Assembly: GCA_944382805.1 (NCBI GenBank) | Contig: CALWNS010000127.1 | Location: 1-11,152 of the forward strand | Direction of reading: 5' to 3' | Length of the DNA: 11,152 bases | From: an uncultured Gemmiger sp. | GTDB taxonomy: Bacteria; Bacillota; Clostridia; Oscillospirales; Ruminococcaceae | Shown here: positions 7,931-11,152 of the stretch, in pieces | Numbering within the stretch: the first letter of the stretch is position 1 | Layout of the letters: each line of letters begins with the position of its first letter | Program-made: the position numbers and the translations under genes | Notes under the pieces: model-generated | Told to the model about the DNA's origin: nothing | Database searches by the model: none | Seen by the model: the letters and a program-made list of their open reading frames with translations, nothing else

Positions 7931-8794
7931 ATGACAGGCTATATCACCAAGGGCATCGGCGGTTTCTACTATGTGCGCACCGCGGCCGGCGTGGTGGAAT
8001 GCCGTGCGCGCGGCATCTTCCGCAAGCGCGGGCTGACGCCGGTGGCAGGGGATAACGTACGCCTTTCGGCGGACGGCGCCGCCATCGAGGAGATCCTGCC
8101 GCGCAAGAACGTCTTTATCCGGCCGCCCATCGCCAACCTGGATGTGCTGTTCATCGTTGCCAGCACCACCCAGCCGGTGCCCAGCACCCGCATTCTGGAC
8201 GAGCTGACCGCCGCCGCCGTCTACCAGGACGTGCAGCCGGTGCTGCTCATCACCAAGTCCGACCTGGCCGCCGCGGACCGCCTGCTGGCCTGCTATGCCA
8301 AAAGCACCATCCCGGTCATCCCGCTGCATTACGATACCGGCGAAGGCCTGGACGCCGTGCGCGCGCGGATCCGGGGCAGCCTGTGCGCGTTCTGCGGTAA
8401 TTCCGGCGTGGGGAAGTCCACGCTGCTCAATGCGCTGGATCCGGCCTTGCGGCGCGAGACCGGCGCCATCAGCCAGAAACTGGGCCGCGGCCGCCATACC
8501 ACGCGCGAGGTCGAGATCTTTGAAAGCTGCGGCGGCCGCATTGCCGATACCCCCGGCTTTGCCAGCCTGGAAGCGCAGAAGCTCGTGCGCATCCCCAAAG
8601 AAGAGCTGCAGCACGCTTTCCCGGAGTTTGCGCCCTACTTTGGCCGGTGCCGCTTTACCGGCTGCTCCCACCGCAGCGAAGCGGGCTGCGCGGTGCGCGC
8701 CGCGCTGGACGCCGGCGACATCGCGCCCAGCCGCTACGAAAGTTACCTGGCCATGTACGAGGAGGCCAGCCAGCGCAAGGAGTGGGAACCATGA
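7931..8794 (+). CDS. rsgA: Ribosome small-subunit-dependent GTPase A
   Basis: This circularly permuted GTPase assists late 30S subunit maturation. Of the 287 residues, about 1-65 form the OB fold that binds the ribosome. The GTPase motifs come in permuted order: TKSD (108-111, G4; NKxD is usual), GNSGVGKST (156-164, G1), HTTR (189-192, G2) and DTPGF (206-210, G3). The C-terminal zinc finger has Cys240, Cys245, His247 and Cys253 in RCRFTGCSHRSEAGC. The frame is open upstream inside prkC; the ATG at 7931 is chosen because it begins MTGYITKGIGG, the normal family N-terminus, 4 bases after the prkC stop. The Shine-Dalgarno is weak (CGGA overlapping the gap), so coupling to prkC translation is likely. 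In B. subtilis the homologue (YloQ/CpgA) is a PrkC substrate. The stop overlaps thiN as ATGA. Confidence 0.97.
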   Translation: MTGYITKGIGGFYYVRTAAGVVECRARGIFRKRGLTPVAGDNVRLSADGAAIEEILPRKNVFIRPPIANLDVLFIVASTTQPVPSTRILDELTAAAVYQDVQPVLLITKSDLAAADRLLACYAKSTIPVIPLHYDTGEGLDAVRARIRGSLCAFCGNSGVGKSTLLNALDPALRRETGAISQKLGRGRHTTREVEIFESCGGRIADTPGFASLEAQKLVRIPKEELQHAFPEFAPYFGRCRFTGCSHRSEAGCAVRAALDAGDIAPSRYESYLAMYEEASQRKEWEP

Positions 8795-9486
8795 GCCGGT
8801 CTCTTTCCGCTGTTCCGGCCCGGGCGGTCGTACTTTCGGCCGTGCCGGTGCCCCGCACCCTGGCTGCCTATGTGCAGCCGGGGGATTTTGTTGTGGCCTG
8901 TGATGCCGGCTACCGCAATGCGCAGGCGCTGGGCGTGGTGCCGGATCTGATCGTGGGGGACTTTGATTCCGCCCCGCAGCCCGCCGCCTTGCACGGGCAT
9001 ACCATCGTGCTGCCGCACGTAAAAGACGATACCGATACGCATTTTGCTGCCCGCTGGCTGTGGCAGCACGGCTGCCGCAGCGTTACCTTTTTGGGCGCAC
9101 TGGGCGGCCGCCGGTTCGAGCATACGGTCGCCAACCTGCACACGGCGCTGTTTTTGGCCAAAAACGGCGTGCAGGTGCTGCTGGCCGATGCCTGCAGCGA
9201 GCTGCGCATCCTCTGCCCGGGGCAGCCGATGACCCTGGAAAGGCGGGACTGGGCCTATCTCTCGCTGTTCCCGCTGGACGGGGCGCTGACCGGGGTCGAG
9301 GAGAGCGGCGTGTTCTACCCGCTGCACGGCGCGACCCTAACGCCCGATTACCCCCTGGGCGTCAGCAACGAATTTGCCGCCCCGCAGGCGGTTTTGTCCT
9401 GCACCGGCGGCCATGGGCTGGTCGTGCTCTCGCGGGCGGATACGCCCACACAAGCCCCGGCCGCCGCGCATAGTATGGCACGGTAA
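8791..9486 (+). CDS. thiN: Thiamine pyrophosphokinase
   Basis: The enzyme converts thiamine and ATP to thiamine diphosphate and AMP. The 231-residue product shows the family motifs: VACDAGYRNA (35-44), PDLIVGDFDS (51-60, acidic metal ligands Asp57 and Asp59), KDDTDTHFA (78-86) and LGGRRFEHTVANL (104-116), then GVSNEF near the C-terminal substrate domain. In the last core motif Glu110 stands where Asp is usual before the His. The ATG at 8791 overlaps the rsgA stop as ATGA and has AAGGAG (8777-8782) 8 bases upstream. The gene normally follows rpe; here rpe is missing and thiN follows rsgA directly. The last 15 or so residues are Ala/Pro/Thr-rich and look unstructured. No TPP riboswitch is seen, as expected for an internal operon gene. 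Confidence 0.95.
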   Translation: MSRSLSAVPARAVVLSAVPVPRTLAAYVQPGDFVVACDAGYRNAQALGVVPDLIVGDFDSAPQPAALHGHTIVLPHVKDDTDTHFAARWLWQHGCRSVTFLGALGGRRFEHTVANLHTALFLAKNGVQVLLADACSELRILCPGQPMTLERRDWAYLSLFPLDGALTGVEESGVFYPLHGATLTPDYPLGVSNEFAAPQAVLSCTGGHGLVVLSRADTPTQAPAAAHSMAR

Positions 9487-9494
9487 GTGTTCCC

Positions 9495-9522
9495 GGCCGC
9501 GCGCGCCCCGGCGCGCCCGGCC
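9495..9522 (+). repeat. GC-only inverted repeat (strong hairpin) between thiN and spoVM
   Basis: The arms GGCCGCGCGCGCC (9495-9507) and GGCGCGCCCGGCC (9510-9522) pair over 12 of 13 positions, with one C/C mismatch; opening the innermost pair leaves a 4-base loop. No T-run follows, so this is not a standard terminator. It ends 8 bases before the spoVM ribosome binding site. It could act as an RNA-stability element, a pause site or a spacer uncoupling spoVM translation from thiN. The pairing is directly visible; the function is inference. Confidence 0.7.
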
Positions 9523-9530
9523 CCGCCGAA

Positions 9531-9537
9531 AGGGAGG
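9531..9537 (+). promoter_or_regulatory. Ribosome binding site of the spoVM-like gene
   Basis: AGGGAGG, extended to AGGGAGGTG, lies 7 bases before the ATG at 9545. It is among the best Shine-Dalgarno sequences in the window. Such a site in front of a 22-codon frame is strong evidence that the frame is translated. Confidence 0.8.
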
Positions 9538-9544
9538 TGCCGTT

Positions 9545-9613
9545 ATGCGGATCGTCATTGTCAAGTGCCCGCCCGCCCTGCGCTGGCTGCTGCGTGCGGT
9601 GTTCAAGGTCTGA
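9545..9613 (+). CDS. spoVM: SpoVM-like micropeptide (stage V sporulation protein M)
   Basis: This 22-residue peptide begins MRIVIVKCPP and ends RAVFKV. SpoVM of B. subtilis is a 26-residue amphipathic helix that recognises the convex outer forespore membrane and anchors the coat ATPase SpoIVA; it can also inhibit FtsH. Aligned without gaps to the B. subtilis sequence recalled from memory, six positions are identical (Met1, Lys7, Pro9, Leu12, Arg17, Ala18) and most others are conservative, including Arg2, Ile3, Val6, Leu15, Leu16 and Val19. Pro9, important for curvature recognition, is kept. Arg13, Arg17 and Lys21 lie four residues apart on one helix face, opposite Leu12, Leu15, Leu16, Val19 and Phe20. 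The site right after thiN is where B. subtilis has spoVM. The ribosome binding site is excellent and an intrinsic terminator lies 15 bases after the stop. Cys8, Pro10 and Trp14 are unusual, and the C-terminus is four residues shorter. Confidence 0.85.
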   Translation: MRIVIVKCPPALRWLLRAVFKV

Positions 9614-9628
9614 ACCGTTTTCTCGCGT

Positions 9629-9655
9629 GCCCCTGCCCGTCCGCAGGGGCTTTTT
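9629..9655 (+). terminator. Intrinsic terminator after spoVM
   Basis: GCCCCTGC (9629-9636) pairs perfectly with GCAGGGGC (9643-9650) over 8 bp around a 6-base loop, followed at once by TTTTT (9651-9655). It closes the rlmN-to-spoVM transcription unit and separates it from the downstream promoter. Confidence 0.92.
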
Positions 9656-9691
9656 GCTTGGCCGCGCGCTTTTCCGCGGCGGCGCGTTCTA

Positions 9692-9719
9692 TTGACAAAT
9701 ACCCGGAATTTTATATACT
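9692..9719 (+). promoter_or_regulatory. Sigma-A-type promoter of the DUF975-family gene
   Basis: A perfect TTGACA (-35, 9692-9697) and TATACT (-10, 9714-9719) are separated by 16 bases in a locally AT-rich stretch just after the terminator. Transcription would start near 9726, giving a 5' leader of about 53 bases before the ATG at 9779. Confidence 0.85.
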
Positions 9720-9744
9720 TAAAATACGGAAAGACCGAAAAGAA

Positions 9745-9774
9745 GGGGGACCGGCGTCTTTGCCGGGGGAACGG
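9745..9774 (+). promoter_or_regulatory. Leader with repeated G-rich box and hairpin over the ribosome binding site
   Basis: GGGGGACCGG (9745-9754) and GGGGGAACGG (9765-9774) repeat with 9 of 10 bases identical at a period of 20. Between them CCGGC (9751-9755) can pair with GCCGG (9762-9766) around GTCTTT, covering the first two bases of the likely ribosome binding site GGGGGA (9765-9770), which is 8 bases before the ATG. The second box is the working site by spacing; a control role for the hairpin is only a possibility. Confidence 0.45.
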
Positions 9775-9778
9775 AACG

Positions 9779-11152
9779 ATGGACACAAGGAAAAAAATCA
9801 AGGAACTGGGCCGGCGTTCGCTGAAAAAGCACTATGTCATCTTTGTGGCCGCCTGCCTGATCGCCGCCTTCCTGGGGGCGGAGTTCGTCAGCTCGCTGGA
9901 TTTTTCCTCCGCCCAAAAGCGGGAGGAGAACGTGCAGCGGTTTGAGAGCAACCTCCAGGGGGATTTTTCCGGCGATTACGGGGTCAAAACAAAGGTCAGG
10001 GGTATCACCTGGGGGGACGTGCTGCGCACCATCACCGAGCGCGATACCGAGGCCGGCCGCGAAATGGCCCGGCAGATCGAAGCGGACGAGATCCGCCAGG
10101 CGGAGCAGGGCAGCCCGATTTTCGGCCGGACACGGGGCGTCCTTTCGGGCATGATCAACCAGCTCAGCTCCGGCTCCATCCTGGTGACCATGGTGGCGGC
10201 GTTTGCCTCCATCACCGGCTCGGATAACCTGGGCGTCCTGATCCTGATCGTGCTGGGGGCGGCGGGCGCTTTTGCGTTCTGGTTCCTGGTCATCAACGTG
10301 TACCAGGTGGTAAGCCGCCGCATTTTTCTGGAAGGGATGCTGTACGACCAGGTAAAGCCCCAGCGCTTTACCTTTCTGCTGCGGGTAAATAAATGGCTGA
10401 AAGCCTGCCGCATCATGTTCGTAAAATATGTGTTCTATACCCTGTGGTGCCTGACGGTGGCGGGCGCGGTCATCAAGCGCTATTCCTACTATCTTGTGCC
10501 CTACATCGCGGCGGAAAACCCGGATATGACGCCCCGGCAGGCCATCACCCTTTCCCGCAGGATGATGGACGGCCATAAATGGGAATGCTTTGTCTTTGAG
10601 CTGAGCTTTGTCGGCTGGCAGCTCCTTGGCATTTTTACCATGGGCGTGTTCGATATTTTTTATACGAACCCCTACAAGGTCGCCTGTTTTACCCGCTATT
10701 ACGCCCAGCTGCGCAAAGAGGCAAAGGAAAAGAACATCCCCGGTGCCGAGCTTTTGCAGGATACCTACCTTTACGAAAAAGCGGATCCTTCTCTGGTCCG
10801 GGCCCGGTACCGGGATGTGATCCTGGCCATGCAGGAGCCGGAACAAAAGCAGGAAAAGCTTGCCGGCTGGCGCGGCTTCCTGGCGGACAATTTCGGCCTG
10901 CTGCTTCTGCGCCGCCAACAGGACCGCGCGTATGAGCGCCGCCAGGCGGAATATGTGCGCATCCAGGACCGGATCGACGATGTCCGGGGGCTGACCTACC
11001 CGGTCCGCCTGTATCCCATCCCCGTAGAACAGCGCCGCAAGCTGGTCCAGTCGCTCAACTATATGCGGCATTATTCCGTCTGGTCGCTGATCGCCATCTT
11101 CCTCAGTATGTCCCTGTTCGGGTGGCTGTGGGAGGTGGGGATGCACCTGATC
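9779..11152 (+). CDS. DUF975-family membrane protein with a PF06541-like C-terminal domain (partial)
   Basis: The frame from ATG 9779 is open through 458 codons to the window edge, so the C-terminus is missing. It begins MDTRKKIKELGRRSLKKHYV, a basic start followed by a first membrane helix (about 19-37). An extracytoplasmic or loop region (about 40-130) and further helices at about 133-172, 213-232 and 271-292 follow. Residues 232-283 hold the DUF975 signature: KRYSYYLVPYIAAENP, then AITLSRRMMDGHKWE and FVFELSFVGWQLL, then NPYK (297-300). Residues 310-430 are a charged, partly helical cytoplasmic-type segment. From about 433 a new membrane segment ends FGWLWEVGMHLI, resembling the start of PF06541 (putative ABC-transporter type IV), whose helix carries a GWxxE pattern. 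Function is unknown for both families. It has its own promoter and is not part of the thiN-spoVM operon. B. subtilis has rpmB on the other strand here; that gene is absent. Confidence 0.8.
   Translation, partial: MDTRKKIKELGRRSLKKHYVIFVAACLIAAFLGAEFVSSLDFSSAQKREENVQRFESNLQGDFSGDYGVKTKVRGITWGDVLRTITERDTEAGREMARQIEADEIRQAEQGSPIFGRTRGVLSGMINQLSSGSILVTMVAAFASITGSDNLGVLILIVLGAAGAFAFWFLVINVYQVVSRRIFLEGMLYDQVKPQRFTFLLRVNKWLKACRIMFVKYVFYTLWCLTVAGAVIKRYSYYLVPYIAAENPDMTPRQAITLSRRMMDGHKWECFVFELSFVGWQLLGIFTMGVFDIFYTNPYKVACFTRYYAQLRKEAKEKNIPGAELLQDTYLYEKADPSLVRARYRDVILAMQEPEQKQEKLAGWRGFLADNFGLLLLRRQQDRAYERRQAEYVRIQDRIDDVRGLTYPVRLYPIPVEQRRKLVQSLNYMRHYSVWSLIAIFLSMSLFGWLWEVGMHLI

Noticed and set aside
8780..8800. 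TPP riboswitch ahead of thiN
   Set aside because: thiN overlaps rsgA directly, leaving no room for a riboswitch, and no conserved THI-box motif is visible.
9469..9476. CATAGTAT as a sigma-E -10 element for spoVM
   Set aside because: It matches the CATA core only, and the nearest upstream ATA is about 26 bases away, too far for a -35 box.
9374..9613. 79-codon frame extending the spoVM frame upstream through thiN
   Set aside because: The upstream part is an out-of-frame reading of thiN and the GC hairpin; the strong ribosome binding site at 9531-9537 marks the ATG at 9545 as the start.
9719..11146. Minus-strand open frame of 475 codons opposite the DUF975-family gene
   Set aside because: The + strand frame has a promoter, a ribosome binding site, membrane helices and a family signature; the minus frame has none and would end inside the + strand promoter region.

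Overview
The window is one strand of a compact, strongly GC-rich chromosome segment. It is most likely from a Firmicutes/Clostridia member, with the Ruminococcaceae/Oscillospiraceae type the best guess. That guess rests on gene order, protein style and Gram-positive signals (strong AGGAGG-type ribosome binding sites, a PASTA-domain kinase, a SpoVM-like peptide). All real genes lie on the + strand. The long minus-strand open frames are shadows of these genes.

Positions 1-4114 hold a translation/replication cluster: the 3' part of priA (replication restart helicase), def (peptide deformylase), fmt (Met-tRNA formyltransferase) and rsmB (16S rRNA m5C methyltransferase). They are tightly packed: def/fmt share one base and fmt/rsmB share three. 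An AT-rich gap of 77 bp (4115-4191) follows, holding a candidate promoter. Positions 4192-9486 carry rlmN, prpC (PP2C phosphatase), prkC (Ser/Thr kinase with three PASTA repeats), rsgA (ribosome-assembly GTPase) and thiN (thiamine pyrophosphokinase), again with overlaps or gaps of a few bases. The order priA-def-fmt-rsmB-rlmN-prpC-prkC-rsgA-thiN matches the well-known Bacillus subtilis cluster, except that rpe, normally between rsgA and thiN, is absent.

Just after thiN is a 22-codon gene (9545-9613) that is easy to overlook. It has a near-perfect ribosome binding site and sits in the place where B. subtilis has spoVM. Its peptide resembles SpoVM: Lys7, Pro9 and Arg17 are in register and the C-terminal half is a cationic amphipathic helix. 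It is preceded by a very strong GC-only inverted repeat and followed by a clear intrinsic terminator (9629-9655) that closes the cluster. This is the most notable observation in the window.

A new transcription unit begins at a good sigma-A-type promoter (9692-9719). It drives a membrane-protein gene that starts at 9779 and is still open at the window end. Its N-terminal part carries a DUF975 signature and its C-terminal part begins what looks like a PF06541 (putative ABC-transporter type IV) domain, so it is probably a fusion protein.

Functionally, the segment joins translation initiation and rRNA maturation (def, fmt, rsmB, rlmN, rsgA) with the PrkC/PrpC signalling pair. PrkC/PrpC is known in B. 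subtilis to act on RsgA and to respond to cell-wall fragments during spore germination. A SpoVM-like peptide at the end of the same cluster is therefore suggestive for the sporulation status of the organism. No mobile element, CRISPR array, tRNA or rRNA was seen.
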